A stretch of DNA of 64,000 bases from Ophiura sarsii (GCA_035610835.1 CM069455.1:51316639-51380638); one strand, 5' to 3'; positions 1-10,469 are shown, numbered from the stretch's first letter. Notes: a model not told the origin generated them from the letters alone. Program-made: numbers and translations.

Positions 1-64
1 TCTCCGTTTGGTCCTGGATTCTTTGGCCCACATTTCCCATCCACTCTATAGTCACTCGGTAAAT
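1..64 (-). CDS. Hevein-like cysteine-rich domain exon, copy 1 (partial at window edge)
   Basis: This is the 5' part of a third hevein-like exon on the minus strand, cut off by the window start. The splice acceptor (cag at 65-67) is followed in phase 1 by a reading frame giving DLPSDYRVDGKCGPKNPG, matching the copies at 787-1217 and 3572-3745. Only the first cysteine is inside the window. The intron sequence beyond it (65-385) is also shared with the other copies, so this is one unit of a tandem exon array belonging to the multidomain gene whose signal exon is at 15907-16020. Whether it is intact cannot be seen. Confidence 0.7.
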   Translation of the reverse strand, partial: MYRVTIEWMGNVGQRIQDQTE

Positions 65-130
65 CTGTTTGAAAAATGAATTGAGAAAAATAAAGAAAAT
101 CTACAATTGGACCTTAAAGAAAATACTGAT

Positions 131-385
131 AACTATGGTAGATATATTATTCTTGATATTACTATGCCCCATACAGTGCTAAAATAGACCAATTAACTTT
201 GTATGACAAATTATTATTATAATTTCTTGAGGGGAATTCAATAACGATATTAAATCCAGCAACAGCTATATGGGGGTGGGGGTAATTCTATACATAATGT
301 TAAGGTGTTGGCAATTGATAATGATCTTATCGATAGTATGGATCTAAGTAATATTTGGCGTGTCCGTACATCAAGATTATAATTA
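131..385 (+). mobile_element. Non-LTR retrotransposon endonuclease fragment (intron copy 1)
   Basis: A degenerate plus-strand reading frame gives GRYIILDI near the start and LIDSMDLSNIWRVR near 325-375. The latter is the DLxDxWR-type block of APE-type LINE endonucleases. Frameshifts and a small internal deletion relative to the copy at 1285-1560 show it is dead. It lies in the intron preceding each hevein-like exon copy, so the insertion is older than the exon duplications. Confidence 0.6.
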
Positions 386-414
386 AACCAGTAATTATAG
401 GAAATGCAATGATT

Positions 415-560
415 CACTGAGTGATGACGAACATTTCTGTAAACAATTAATCGAGAAAAGTTCAGAATGGGATAAGAATGCAGATGGTATTGCTGACTCT
501 AAGATGATATGAAATATTATGAATTGTGAGATTGTTATGTGAATTTTATCTTAATTTCAT
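415..560. repeat. Interspersed intronic repeat R3, copy 1
   Basis: Sequence beginning gatgacgaacatttctgtaa recurs at 2525-2650 and 6511-6610 with the same following bases. It has no coding signal. The 6511 copy abuts the kringle exon at 6238-6519. Confidence 0.7.
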
Positions 561-786
561 CATCAACTGAAATTAGGGTGCCATAACGACATTAGGACTT
601 AATATTCATATTCCATAAATTCAGCCTTAAATATTCTCCCATTTTAGACCAACATATTTTATACGATCTGTATACATAGATAATCATAGATAATTTAATC
701 GGGCATGCAATTATTTACCCAAATTACGAGATAGGAGATAACTTTCGTATATTGACATAGTGGTGTCATAGGAGAAAAATGATTAC

Positions 787-1217
787 CTGTGCCATGAATG
801 CGATAGTCCCTGTACAGGTACGTGTCACAGTGTTCCACGGTGATACCGCACCAGCCACCAGTTGAGCACAGCGTTCGCGTTAAGTGGTTGCCCGGTTGCC
901 CGGGACACCCAAAATTAGCACCGGGCAACCAACATGTACTTATTTGGTTGCCCGGTGGGCAACCAATTTTTTTACAAGAAGTGAAACACTTAACACATGC
1001 ATTTAAATATTTTACAGAACGGGCAACCAAAAAATCTGCCGGGCAACCATAATCTCCTGCTTGGTTGCCCGGCGGGCAACCAGATTTTTTTCCTTAATTC
1101 GGACGCTGGTTGAGCAACATGGAGAGATCCCATAAGCAAGGCATATGCCTTCATTTCCATTTGGTCCTGGATTCTCTGGCCCACATTTTCCATCCCCTCT
1201 ATAGTCACTCGGTAAAT
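787..1217 (-). CDS. Hevein-like cysteine-rich exon, copy 2, interrupted by a transposon
   Basis: A phase-1 exon on the minus strand, from a cag acceptor at 1218-1220 to a gtaatc donor at 785-786. The first half reads DLPSDYRGDGKCGPENPG then ICLAYGISPCCST. The second half resumes as STGGWCGITVEHCDT and ends at GTG before the donor. The CCSxxGWCG block is typical of type-1 chitin-binding (hevein-like) cores; actual chitin binding is unproven. Bases 869-1108 are a 240-bp insertion flanked by GTTGAGCA. Without the element and one target copy, the exon would be 183 bp, an uninterrupted 61-codon module like the 58-codon copy at 3572-3745. As it stands the domain is disrupted unless the insert is spliced out. 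Confidence 0.8.
869..1108. mobile_element. hAT-type MITE inserted in a coding exon
   Basis: The 240-bp element has inverted ends cagcgttcgcgttaag and (reverse complement of right end) cagcgtccgaattaag. It is flanked by an exact 8-bp duplication GTTGAGCA at 861-868 and 1109-1116. Eight-base duplications with CAGxG-type termini are characteristic of the hAT superfamily. The interior is built from repeated palindromic blocks of ggttgcccggcgggcaacc type. No transposase frame is present, so it is non-autonomous. Confidence 0.88.
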
Positions 1218-1284
1218 CTGTTTGTAAAATGAATAGAAAAAATATATACAAAATCTACAATCGGACAAATAAAGCGATACTGAT

Positions 1285-1560
1285 ATCGATGGTAGATATA
1301 TTATTCTTGATATTATTATGCAAGGTAAACCATTTATTATTGTTTACCTGTATGCCCCATGCAGTGCTAAAATAGACCAGTTACCTTTTATGACAAATTA
1401 TTATTTTGGAGGTGACTTCAATAACGGTATCAAATCCAGCAAAATATAGATATGGGGGTAATTCTATACATTTGGTTAAGGTATTGCAAAAGGATAATGA
1501 TCTTATCGATAGTATGGATCTAAGTAATATTTTGCGGGTCCGTATATAATTACAGATTAT
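1285..1560 (+). mobile_element. Non-LTR retrotransposon endonuclease fragment (intron copy 2)
   Basis: The best preserved of three copies. A plus-strand frame reads GRYIILDI, then IIVYLYAP (the YAP motif), then GGDFNNGIKSS (the GDFN catalytic-loop motif of APE-type endonuclease). A frameshift follows, then LIDSMDLSNILRVR. These are ordered landmarks of the endonuclease domain of CR1/L2-like LINEs. No reverse transcriptase follows, so it is a truncated relic. Confidence 0.75.
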
Positions 1561-1611
1561 AATTAAACTAGTTATTATAGTGGCCCATCATATTGGAAAT
1601 TCATATTATGT

Positions 1612-2535
1612 TCCCACTCCCTTAACACTTTTGGACCGATGATTTTACATTTCGCCGGTAATAAATCCCCTAACGTGATATGTCATAAGTTGGTGTAAAA
1701 AAAATGAGTGAAAATTCACCAATTTTGATTCAAATCCACATAACACCCACATTAATTAATTAATTAATTGATTGATTAAATATTGATTATTTAAATTGAT
1801 TAATGGTTATAATTAATAAGAATACAATATAATTGTTGCATTCAATAGTTAACAACATTTATAAACAACATTTAATCTGATCTCTGATGTGGAACAATAT
1901 TACTTGAATATGTTTTAACACACAGACACCTGTTAAATTCACCTTCAAAAATGAACTAACTCGCACTAAATTAAGCCATTAATTAATTCGATTTTTGTGA
2001 CAAATTAAATATTATCGGATGTGTGTGTTATTGATTGTAATACCTCTGCAGTTTGAGATGCCTATGAGTTATATTTTTCAATATATAAGACTTTAAAGAA
2101 GACATTGTTTTGACTGATTTGTGTGTAAACTCTATGACAGATCCCCCACCGGCAGCTCCCCACCGAGTCCACCCCGACTACGCATTTAATGGTCCAGCTC
2201 TTTGCTTTTGTTATCGTAATGAACTGGGGGTTTTTTAATTAAAAAGAGGACATAATAAGCAACAAAATGACACCCTAATTTTTGATATGTGTGACAAGTC
2301 CACCTTATTTGATACACAAATTCACGATATATGACCCTAGGGATGTGTCTAGTTCCCACTATGATGTCCAATTAAAAGACTGCAAAGGACATAATTATGC
2401 GCCAGGGCATAAACTGACCTTCATAACCCTGAAATGGAACACACAGTCAGCGGATGATAAAATCTTAGATGATTTATTATCGGCGAAATGTCAAAATCAT
2501 CGGTCCACAAGTGTTAAGGGATGGGAACAAAATGC
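1612..2535. repeat. Inverted-repeat pair in the intron
   Basis: Bases around 1612-1664 (cccttaacacttttggaccg, then an atttcgccgg block) are the reverse complement of about 2480-2535. The spacer contains an AT-rich tract (attaatt/gatt repeats, 1752-1790) and nothing coding. The right arm runs into repeat R3 at 2525. Confidence 0.6.
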
Positions 2536-2650
2536 AATGATTCACTGTGTGATGACGAACATATCTGTAAACAATTAATCGAGGAAAGTTTAAGAATTCA
2601 GATGGTATTGCTGTCTCTAAATTGATATGGGATATTATGAATTATGAGAT
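2525..2650. repeat. Interspersed intronic repeat R3, copy 2
   Basis: Closely matches 415-560, including the gtaaacaattaatcgag block and the following agatggtattgctg. Confidence 0.7.
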
Positions 2651-2756
2651 TTATATGTGAATCTTATCTTAATTACATCATTAACTCAAATTAGGGAGCC
2701 TATAATTATAACAAAATTAGGACTTAATATTCATATTCCATAAATTCAGCCTCATA

Positions 2757-3158
2757 TCACGGCTGTTTGACTGTCCGCTTTATAATTAAAATTATGGGAT
2801 AAAAAAGGATTATATAGTGGGCCTTTTATGGTTTGACCTGATTTAGGAAGTGCTAATGAATAAGAGTATACGGCGAAAATGTCAAGAAAATTGTTCGAGC
2901 CCTTTTTAAATTATCGGCATTTTCTACATGATACATATTTTACATGTAACTCTATGGGAAATATGGCCACATGAGGGCGCTATTATAGTAAATAATAATA
3001 TTCAAAGCTCTATTTCTGTTCTGAAATTTCTACAAAAGTTGGCCAGTATATTCAGGTATTTGAATCAGTTATATAAAAACAGAACTGGGCCAGCAAGTTA
3101 CGGTATTCTCAGAATAAAACGGATACATTGTACATTATGTGGGATCAAACAGCCGTGA
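2757..3158. mobile_element. Tc1/mariner-type MITE with TA duplication
   Basis: The 402-bp segment has 14-bp inverted ends tcacggctgtttga and TA on each side (2755-2756, 3159-3160). The related intron copy near 598-650 shows the approximate empty site: ccataaattcagcct continues directly into the tattctcccattttag block, which here resumes after the element. A short open frame inside has no recognisable transposase. Confidence 0.7.
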
Positions 3159-3571
3159 TATATTATCCCTTTTAGACCAACATATTATTTTATACGATCC
3201 GGACATGGATAGTCATAGAAAATGTGACCAGTCACTTCAAAAAGGACATGTTGTCGGCAAACGCAGTTTTGAGATAGAGGCCAATATATTTGGTTAAATA
3301 TAAAGAAAATAATAGAAAAAAACATGCTTCTTCAAATCATATCTTGTGTTTACAAAGTCCGATAACCTTCAACATGGTATCATTTTAAAGCTTAAAATGT
3401 GCTCTTTCAAGTCATACCAATAACTCAGATTTGACCCGCGCCTCCAACATGTCCATTTTGATGTGACGGGTTACAAATGTTATCGGGCACGCAGTTATTA
3501 AACCACATTGTGAGATATGAGATAACTTTCGTATATTGACATAGTGTTGTCATAGGAGACAAAATAATTAC

Positions 3572-3745
3572 CGGTGCGAAAGTCCTTGTACAGGTGTGAT
3601 CCACAGTGTTTATCGGTGTTACCGCACACGCCATTTGTTGAGCAACATGGATTAATCCAATCAGCAAGGCATACGCCTTCTTCTCCGTTTGGTCCTGGAT
3701 AGTCTGGCCCACATCTTCCATCAGGTCTATAGTTACTCGGTAAAT
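3572..3745 (-). CDS. Hevein-like cysteine-rich domain exon, copy 3 (intact)
   Basis: A 174-bp exon (58 codons), phase 1 at both ends, with acceptor cag at 3746-3748 and donor gtaatt just below 3572. It reads DLPSNYRPDGRCGPDYPG, then EGVCLADWINPCCSTNGV, then CGNTDKHCG and DFRTG. Six cysteines and the CCSTNGVCG core match hevein-like modules, although the usual aromatic of GWCG is valine here. It is the first of three such modules in transcription order, after the kringle at 6238-6519. Role: probably extracellular binding to glycan or matrix, inferred from the family only. Confidence 0.8.
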
Positions 3746-3808
3746 CTGTTTATAGAATTAATAGAGAAAAGTATAGACAATCTACAATAGGACCATAAAG
3801 TGATACTG

Positions 3809-3970
3809 ATAACGATGGTAGCTATATTATTCTTGATATTACTATGCAAGGTAAACCAAATATTATTGTTAATCCGTATGCCCTATGCAGTGCTAAAATA
3901 TACCAATTATAGTGACAAATTATTATTATAATTTGTTGGAGGGTACTTCAATAACGGTATCAAATTTTAC
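3809..3970 (+). mobile_element. Non-LTR endonuclease fragment (intron copy 3)
   Basis: Homologous to 131-385 and 1285-1560. It retains the ttattcttgatatta and gtatgccctatgcag segments and ggtacttcaataacggtatc, where the GDFN motif is partly mutated. It ends abruptly near 3970. Confidence 0.6.
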
Positions 3971-4270
3971 ACTTTTCAAAAACTTATAACAATATTAGTA
4001 TTCTGCGTTCTTTAAACAGAATATTTCATAGATTTCAAAACAATATAAATATGATTTATACGGTTCATAAAGGATATTTCTAAACAAAATATTTACAACG
4101 AAATAAGCACACTTTACTAACAATGCTTTTAGTTACATTATGTTACAAATGAAATGTATTTTTTATCATTGAAACTTCGGTTAATAGTTTTAGGTAACAT
4201 ACCACATAGCTTAAAGGCTACATCACTCACAGACCATATCATATTAATAAAAGCTAATCAATGCTTTTAT

Positions 4271-4459
4271 AGTCTATTTGGCCATCACGAGACAGTGACG
4301 TAACTGCGTATTTTTCTAATTGCAGCACATAACGCGCGCGCTTACTCAAGGCGCTGGCGTATACACACGAGCGTTGAAAGACGGAAAATACATACGCGTG
4401 CGTAAAAGCTGCGCCTGTAAAGTTACGTCACTGTCCAGAGGAAGCCAAATAGAGTATAG
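4271..4459. mobile_element. MITE-like inverted-repeat element
   Basis: The segment runs from tctatttggc to gccaaataga. Internal inverted blocks are acagtgacgtaact and agttacgtcactgt, with a GC-rich centre of acgcgcgcgc type. Flanks contain tatag on both sides. Short open frames inside are by-products. Confidence 0.55.
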
Positions 4460-4750
4460 TAGGGTAGTAGAATGCCCTCTGATGGTCTTTTGGATAAGTA
4501 TTTTTCAACAGATGGAATCGCAAAATGGAATCAGAACAGATTATTATCGATAAGTACAGGATTTACCAAAAATGACTTTATCTTTTTAAATCGTCATTTC
4601 TCACCTCACTGCGTATATACATTTTTAGGAAATACCGGATTTGTCAGAATAAGTTCAACCCATTTTGATAGACACAAATTTGCGAACTTGATTTGAGAAA
4701 TTGCGTATAATCATTCTGACTCACCACGTAGTCATGGTAGTATACTTTAA

Positions 4751-5142
4751 AGGGACACTAAGAGATGTGTTGGAGGCTGCGCTCTCAATTATGATAAAAA
4801 CTGGGATTAGTATATTTTTATAATTGTATTACATGTATGAACTTACACCTATAAGGATTAAGAAAAATCAGCCTCTTTGTACAAGAAAACGTCGATTACA
4901 GCCGTACAGCCGCGACGCGCATTTTAAGTCCGACAGTATCCCCCTGCAGTACGCGTGATACATAACGCGAACCATATTTGCATAGAGGGCGTTTTTCAAT
5001 AAATAGCGATAATGTCGTTTTAATCAAGTTTTACTGTGTTTTTGTTAGTAGAAACAACAATAATGGCCATTTTTAATGTTCATCTTGAATTCTGAAGTAA
5101 ATTTTTAAACATTTAAAATTTTCAACACCACTTAATGTCCCT
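4751..5142. mobile_element. piggyBac-type MITE
   Basis: The 392-bp element starts agggacactaag and ends with its complement (cttaatgtccct). It is flanked by TTAA at 4747-4750 and 5143-5146. TTAA target duplications are the signature of piggyBac-like elements. No transposase frame. Confidence 0.75.
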
Positions 5143-5146
5143 TTAA

Positions 5147-6050
5147 GAAAACATAAAGTTGACAAAAGGGGCCAGCAATAAGAACATCTACCTTTAATCC
5201 CTTGCAAAAGTACAATCTCGTAGTAAGTCATGGTAATCATGACATAAATACCAATTTATTTATTTAATCCAAAGATGATGGGTCTATAAAACATTGACGT
5301 TCAATAACTGAGTCAACATAGTAAATAAACAGTTTAGTTATAATTAATAGATATAATTTTGGGATTTTCTTATTCTATTGTAATTAGGAATTTGGGCTAA
5401 TTAGCAAATTTAATATTCAAACTCTTTTTTTTTTAAATTACGCCCAACATTTTTTTATGTTTGCATATTACAAATAAAGAATCAATATTATTCATTTATC
5501 GTTTGTAGTCAACTTCGTAAACCCTCAAATCAATATAATGAATTTAAAATGAGCCGCTGAACGGTGAGAATGACCCTAAAATCTATCATTGTATTATACA
5601 AAATGTTTCGAAATAGGTCTGTGGTCTAATTTATATGATACGGGTCTCTTGTGTTATGATATAAGGGTGTCTATATCAGACTAGTCAATATTATCGCATT
5701 GTATTATGGGTAATACGTCCGGAAAGCTTCCAGAGGAGGTAAAGGTAAAGGTAAAGGTAAAGTTTTACCATTTCTCATTTAAAGGCAAGTCATAGATTAA
5801 ATATTAAATGGTAATTATATTGTACTCATGTTTAATACAGAGAATATGTAACATTGACATTTGAAGTCATTATTTGTTTATAAACAAAGCTATTCTGCTG
5901 CGGACGTACATCAAAGGGAGAGGTGAAATTGAAGTCATATCCAGTTCTTAAACATGGAACTCTGATAAATTATTAATATACATTTTATACACATATGCAT
6001 ATCACTTTTACTTTACGTGTAAATGAAAGGTGAAACAATGTTTTGGTTTT
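5147..6050. other. No gene seen; aggtaa microsatellite
   Basis: AT-rich intron-like sequence. The only structure noticed is (aggtaa)n at about 5738-5763. Confidence 0.5.
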
Positions 6051-6237
6051 TGTCAAATTAATTCAACAAAAATAGGTAAAACGCGCTTGGACTCCCTCTA
6101 CTGGGCCCTCTTACTCGCTCATGATAATCTTCACCCGAGCATGGGGAGGGGGGGGGGGAAACTGAAGAGTGACATTCTATAATTACATTTGTCTTAATTG
6201 TTTAAACCCCATCTGTATAAAATAAACACAACCTTAC

Positions 6238-6519
6238 CATATGTACTTCCATCACAGATAGCACTCGGTTCCCCTACATAACAATACTCCCATCTCGTCC
6301 CCACATCGGTAGTGAAACACCACGGTGTATCATCCTCGTCAGGGTTTCTGCAATAGTTGTGGTCACCAAGGCCAGAGTTGGGATAATCATCCGGCTTTGC
6401 GTCGTGAGCTTGAGGACTTTGTGCACTCCATTTCTGGCATTGTCGGCCAGTTCTGGTGATGGATACGGAGCCACGGTAGTCAAGAGCTGTTGTGCTTACG
6501 AAGCATTCTGTGAACATTT
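6238..6519 (-). CDS. Kringle domain exon K1
   Basis: A 282-bp minus-strand exon (94 codons), phase 1 at both ends, with acceptor tttacag above 6519 and donor gtaagg below 6238. It contains a full kringle: [58 protein letters not shown]. All six kringle cysteines and the conserved tryptophans are present. Kringles are disulfide-rich extracellular ligand-binding modules. The acceptor lies within repeat R3 rather than the intron sequence seen upstream of K2 and K4, so the 5' edge of this exon has been rebuilt by a repeat junction. The 3' intron (about 6050-6237) is homologous to that of K2. Confidence 0.85.
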
Positions 6520-6610
6520 CTGTAAACAATTAATCGAGGAAAGTTAAGAATGGGTTAAGACTTCAGATGGTATTGCTGACTCTAAGATGATATTGGATAT
6601 TCGGCCGAGT
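6511..6610. repeat. Interspersed repeat R3, copy 3, abutting K1
   Basis: The sequence gaacatttctgtaaacaatt and about 80 following bases match 415-520 and 2545-2640. It supplies the likely splice acceptor of the K1 exon. Confidence 0.65.
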
Positions 6611-7545
6611 GCACCAAACTGGCGTAACTTAATAGGGAGGTATAAGCTACATTGTACCTCCCTAGTAGTTATGCCCTAACTGTAGAGTAACATACTAACG
6701 ATGTAATTCTGAGAGCGAAATTGGCGAGTAACACCAGAATAGTAACTAGCGAGGTAAATATCCACATTAATGAGCATCGTCCCCTTACAAAATTAATTGT
6801 CGCATGCGTCAAATGCGTGTTCATGTATCACACAGCAATCATATTGACACGAATGGTGTTCCGTAGAATTAATGTGTCGTCAGTCGCTAGGTCAAGCGTT
6901 GATTTAAATGACATGAATAATGCAACATGTCATACCACGTCCAGTCGAGCAATGAGAGTCCGTGTAAAAATGACGCCACGTTTTGTTTTCGAACATTTCA
7001 AAGTTTGTTACCGTTCTTTCAAAAATAAGGACAATATTTACATTACAAACACATTTTGTGCGAGAGTAACATAAAAATATAGTATAAAATGGCAAAATAT
7101 CACGATAAAAATCCGTTCGTTGTAAATAAATGGATCAATGGTTAAATAATAAAACTATCACAGATACACTCGTCGATCGCTGTGGCGTCCGTATGTCACT
7201 AGAAATTCAACAAAAATGGGGGATTACTTAAAGCTATCGAAATTGAATTTTGAACCAGAAATGAACCAAACCCAGAATGTTATGAATTCCATATCATGAA
7301 ACTGCACACTATAACGTTTGATACGATACAAATATTGGGTTATTTCAAAATTTTTGATCATTTGGCTTACCTAATTACGGAACTTCCCATCTATCAATTA
7401 GAGAATAACATATAGTTCGTAGCTATGTTGCTATATATATACGATGGTCTCATAATGTTTAGGTTGTACCATATTTGGAGTCGTGTATGGTCGCCGGAGG
7501 CGGCCATACACGATGACATTGTCGTTGGAGAATGAGCAAATAGGC
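6611..7545. other. Intronic stretch, no gene seen; small hairpin
   Basis: No exon recognised. The stretch contains a hairpin at 7482-7513 (cgtgtatggtcgcc and its near complement). Around 7400-7450, an element-like piece (gctatatatatacgatggtc) recurs near 18490 and 59230. Confidence 0.45.
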
Positions 7546-7705
7546 GTAGTCGCGGAACAAAGCGCTTGGACTCCCTCTAGGCCCTCTTACTCGCTCACCA
7601 TCCGAGCTATGGGAGGGTGAGGGGGAGGGGGAGAAACTGAAGAGTGACATTTTACAACTTCATTTGACTTAATTGTTTTAACACCATAAATAAACACAAT
7701 CTTAC

Positions 7706-7981
7706 CAGTTGTACTTCCATCACAGCTAGCACTCGGATCTCCTACAGGACAATACTCCCATCTCTTATCCACATCATCAATGTAACACCACGGTTGATCA
7801 TCACCGTCAGGGTTTCTGCAATAGTTGTGGTCACCGAGGCCAGAGTTGGGATAATTTTCCGGCGTTCTGTCGTGAGATTGAGGACTTTGTGCGCTTCATT
7901 TCTGGCACCATCGGCCACTATTGGTGATGGAGAAGGAGCCACGGTAGTCAGAACCTGTTGTGCTTATGTAGCATTCTGGGT
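7706..7981 (-). pseudogene. Kringle exon K2 with an in-frame stop codon
   Basis: A 276-bp minus-strand exon (92 codons), phase 1-1, with acceptor tcctag above 7981 and donor gtaaga below 7706. It reads PECYISTTGSDYRGS, WCQK, stop, [47 protein letters not shown]. The stop is TGA at 7896-7898, exactly where K1, K3 and K4 have the conserved TGG (tryptophan). Everything else, including six cysteines and both splice sites, is intact. This is either a null allele, a skipped cassette (phase 1-1 allows clean skipping) or an assembly error. Confidence 0.85.
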
Positions 7982-8069
7982 CTAGGAAAATGAAAATAGA
8001 AATAATTAATCAAAATACAACTTATTACGTCTAGAATTTGACACTTGTTGATGGATTACTCAATTTGTG

Positions 8070-8460
8070 CAATGTAGGGTCCTATAATTTCACAAAAATC
8101 TGCAATAATCGGGATTTAAAAAAAAAAAGTGAAATGTTTTTCTCGACAGATTTTCGGCCAAAAACCGGCTGATTTTACATGATTTGAGAACATTTTATCT
8201 AAAAAAAAAATTAAAAAAAATCACAAAAAGTGATAGATCCTATTCCAAAGGATTGCTGGAAATGGAAATAACATAGGCTGCTCCTTCTACTACAGACTAC
8301 AAAAAGTCTATTGCACAGTAGTGCGGTCACTGATCTGTTAAAATGCAGTTCTTATCATGAATTGTGCTATCAATATCATGAAAACGTTAAACACAGTTTA
8401 GTATTCCTGACAGGATGGGTACTAATCAATTATGTATAACCTCTACTCTAATTGTTTTAT
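8070..8460. repeat. Intronic repeat R1, copy 1
   Basis: A block containing tctgcaataatcg, ttttcggccaaaa, gattgctggaaatggaaata and ctgacaggatgggtactaat. It recurs at 10590-10960, 12890-13230 and 23100-23420. It marks repeated duplication of exon-intron modules in this locus. No coding signal. Confidence 0.7.
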
Positions 8461-8948
8461 ACATATAACTGCTTCAGTCATTGGTTATAACTAGTTTAGT
8501 CATGAAAGAATAGCAAGATAAGTTTATACAAAAGCAAGGAATTAACTATGGGGTTTCAAAAAGCTAACAATTTACACTCTGTGAGTTTAAAGGGCGTCAC
8601 AAAAGCGTTGTTTGAACAGGGCCTCTCAAAATGTCACATGAACATTATCCCACCAGATATGACTGAATGAAAAAAAGAAGAAAAAAATGTCAGTTTTTAT
8701 CAATTATGCTCAAAGCGTGTACATTTAATCCGCTGCCTCTATATGTAAATTAGAATCAGTTCGCTTCACTTGGGTTTTGCGGCATACCATACAAATACTG
8801 ATAATTGCGAATATTCTTATCAAACGATTAGATTGTTATTATTCCAAAACAGCTACGCATTTTTACACCTGGGTGGAGAGGGGCAAGTGCGTTAAAGTGT
8901 CTATCTCAACAACCTTCTGAGTGTGGTGCTCATTCAACAAAGACTTAC

Positions 8949-9203
8949 CAGCATGATCAGCGACAACATTGACATTAAATGTGCACTGAGCACTGTTGCT
9001 TGATCTATCGGTGAATGTGTAGGTCACTGGGGTGGTTCCAACTTGGAAGAATGATCCTGGAGTATGAGTCATTGATGTGGTCACATCGCCAGCGTTATCT
9101 GTAGCGGTTGGTCCTGTCCAGGTTACTGAAGCTCCAGCGCTGTCAGTAGTTGTTGTTACAGTGACATCATTGATGCAGCTAACAACTGGTGGAATACTGT
9201 CAA
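8949..9203 (-). CDS. HYR (hyalin repeat) domain exon
   Basis: A 255-bp minus-strand exon (85 codons), phase 1 at both ends, with acceptor ttattccttcag above 9203 and donor gtaagt below 8949. It reads DSIPPVVSCINDV, then VTWTGPTATDNAGDV, then PGSFFQVGTTPVTYTFTD, then NSAQCTFNVNV. These are the hallmarks of the HYR fold: two cysteines, the W.GP.ATDN block and the GTT.VTYT.TD block. HYR domains are Ig-like adhesion modules of extracellular proteins, originally defined in sea urchin hyalin. The module sits between K3 and K2. Confidence 0.92.
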
Positions 9204-9527
9204 CTGAAGGAATAAATGCATGCAAGATTGTTACAATAATAATCTTACTATAATTCACGCAATGCTGTTTGTATGTACTGTAAACGTGTAAATGTTCTTG
9301 CTTCGCACATTTTTACAATTGTGCTGGTATTTACATGTATATATGTTTGCGATTGTGAGATTCCTTAAAAAGCCCTACATACTGAATTAATATATTTGTA
9401 CGTTTTTATTTTCGCGCTTGCTGATTTTGGCACACAATTTCCCACAGTATGTATTGTGTATGTATCCATAAAAGGATCTAATTTTTCATCTAAAATACTG
9501 AAAGAAGACGAGACGAGTTAAGATGCG

Positions 9528-9642
9528 TTCATACTCCCGTCGTTGCGCATCAACCGACGTCAATGGATAAAGGTTGACATTGCTTCAACTCGCGCGCTGA
9601 TGTCCATCAACGTCGGCCGATGCGCAACGACGGGAGTATGAG
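9528..9642. mobile_element. Short palindromic MITE-like element
   Basis: Near-perfect inverted arms of about 35 bases: catactcccgtcgttgcgca at the left and its complement at the right end, around a GC-rich centre. No duplication recognised at the ends. Confidence 0.6.
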
Positions 9643-9765
9643 AAATCTTCAAACTGTCAAATTTGGCTCAATTGGGTGTCACAAAAACAATGTTTACATG
9701 GTCACATGAACATAATCCAACCACATATCTTTGATATATGACGGAATAAACACAAAGAGACTTAC

Positions 9766-9948
9766 TAGCAACAACATCACAGCTAGCACTCGGTTTCCCT
9801 ACATTACAATAATCCCATCTCTTTCCCACATCGGTAGTGTAACACCACGCTCTAGAAATACCGTCAGGGTTTCTGCAATAGTCATGGTAACCAAGGCCAG
9901 TGTTCTGTTGTGTTTTTGTGGACTTTGTGCACTCCATTTCAGACATTT
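9766..9948 (-). pseudogene. Broken kringle exon K3
   Basis: The 3' two thirds of a kringle exon. One frame begins [14 protein letters not shown]. After a gap of about 19 bases relative to K2 the kringle continues in another frame as TGLGYHDYCRNP, AWCYTTDVGKRWDYC, SASCD, ending at a good donor (gtaagt below 9766). The segment encoding the first cysteine and DYRG is missing. So it is 5'-truncated and frameshifted, and cannot make a kringle. It lies between F5/8C copy A and the HYR exon. Confidence 0.8.
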
Positions 9949-10449
9949 AATCCTTCAAAAACAATTTCTGCGCCTCTTATATTTTCCCAAAGAATATTTA
10001 AGCCCTACTTTTGAATACATAGATGGAAAATTCTTCAACCCCTCCTAATAAACACCAAAAGGAGCCACTAAAAACAATACATATGGGCACAATATATCAA
10101 ATTTTATATCATACACTAAACAAAACCAGTCATGGTAACGATATTTGTAACAGCAGTCAATGTTACTGTCAATACACGTTCCCCCAAGCATGGAATGGAA
10201 CCGGGCACCTAACAGTGTTGATCAACAAGAGGTGACATGGTCTAATGAAAGAGTTTAATGGGTTCACCGTCGGACAAGTTAAAAACTGTCAAGCTTTCGT
10301 CAGGATTTTTAGCTCTGAGTTCTTCAGGACCAAAGTATTAGAATATAAAGCAAAACATAGAGATTGCCACTTCTCTATCATTATCATCATTTGAGCTGCC
10401 CTTGCCTGATGATTAGAGAGAAGGTGCCCCTTTCCTACTTGTACAAGAT

Positions 10450-10469
10450 TGGTGGCTCTGAAAAGAGCA
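10450..10469 (-). promoter_or_regulatory. Histone-type 3' stem-loop look-alike, site 1
   Basis: On the minus strand it reads tgctcttttcagagccacc: a 5-bp stem around loop TTTC, followed by ACC, as in the 3' ends of replication-dependent histone mRNAs. No histone coding sequence lies upstream on that strand, so this would be a relic or coincidence. Confidence 0.3.

Noticed and set aside
6274..6483. Open frame over kringle K1 in another frame (also 7742-7942 and 22562-22762)
   Set aside because: Same strand as the kringle but shifted one base; the kringle frame has the cysteine pattern and splice sites.
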